The notes below the pieces were generated by a model. The model made no database searches. It saw only the letters and a list, made by a program, of their open reading frames with translations, and was not told the DNA's origin. DNA of 6,157 bases from positions 1-6,157 of the forward strand of contig RFJX01000171.1 in assembly GCA_003694425.1 (NCBI GenBank), read 5' to 3'. The DNA comes from Gammaproteobacteria bacterium. Lineage in GTDB: Bacteria; Pseudomonadota; Gammaproteobacteria; J113. Below are positions 5,770 to 6,157 of this stretch, piece after piece; the first letter of the stretch is position 1, and each line of letters starts with the position of its first letter. Both the position numbers and the translations under genes were made by a program.

Positions 5770-6157
<388 letters not shown>

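Overview
The window is ordinary chromosomal housekeeping sequence from a high-GC gammaproteobacterium, and I see no mobile element, CRISPR array, phage gene or tRNA. The gene order is coiled-coil membrane protein, bactofilin, erpA (rightward), then anmK and an M23 peptidase (leftward), then tyrS and the start of a 16S rRNA gene (rightward). As I recall it, this is the order next to an rRNA operon in Pseudomonas aeruginosa (argC, PA0663, PA0664, erpA, anmK, PA0667, tyrZ, 16S). The 16S 5' region reads as gammaproteobacterial. A purple-sulfur-bacteria-like (Chromatiales) or related lineage is my best guess, but it is only a guess from about 390 bases of 16S.

Layout. 20-730 encodes a bitopic coiled-coil protein of the DUF6776 type. 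761-1183 encodes a bactofilin, 30 bases downstream and probably in the same operon. 1257-1622 is erpA, an A-type iron-sulfur carrier, with a possible promoter of its own overlapping the bactofilin stop. erpA converges on anmK across a 7-base gap that holds a small inverted repeat. anmK (complement 1630-2730, GTG start) lies 5 bases after the stop of the M23 peptidase gene (complement 2736-4160), so the two form a leftward operon with a recognisable promoter at 4188-4216. The divergent gap 4161-4310 also serves tyrS (4311-5534). Directly after the tyrS stop comes a strong rRNA promoter (UP-like A/T tract, TTGACG, 16 nt, TATAAT, GC-rich discriminator). A leader of about 180 nt follows, with boxB-, boxA- and boxC-like elements and four consecutive hairpins. 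The mature 16S rRNA starts near 5770 and runs off the right edge.

How the genes relate. Four products touch the cell envelope. The bactofilin is a cytoplasmic polymer scaffold. The DUF6776-type protein is membrane anchored. The M23 peptidase is predicted to cut peptidoglycan cross-links. AnmK salvages anhydroMurNAc released during wall turnover. ErpA serves Fe-S protein maturation, and TyrS together with the rRNA operon serves translation. A bactofilin close to an M23 peptidase recalls known bactofilin-peptidase morphogenesis partners and is the most biologically suggestive context here. The other points worth a second look are the possibly bistable rRNA leader, the absence of a terminator between tyrS and the rRNA operon, and a dyad in the tyrS upstream region.
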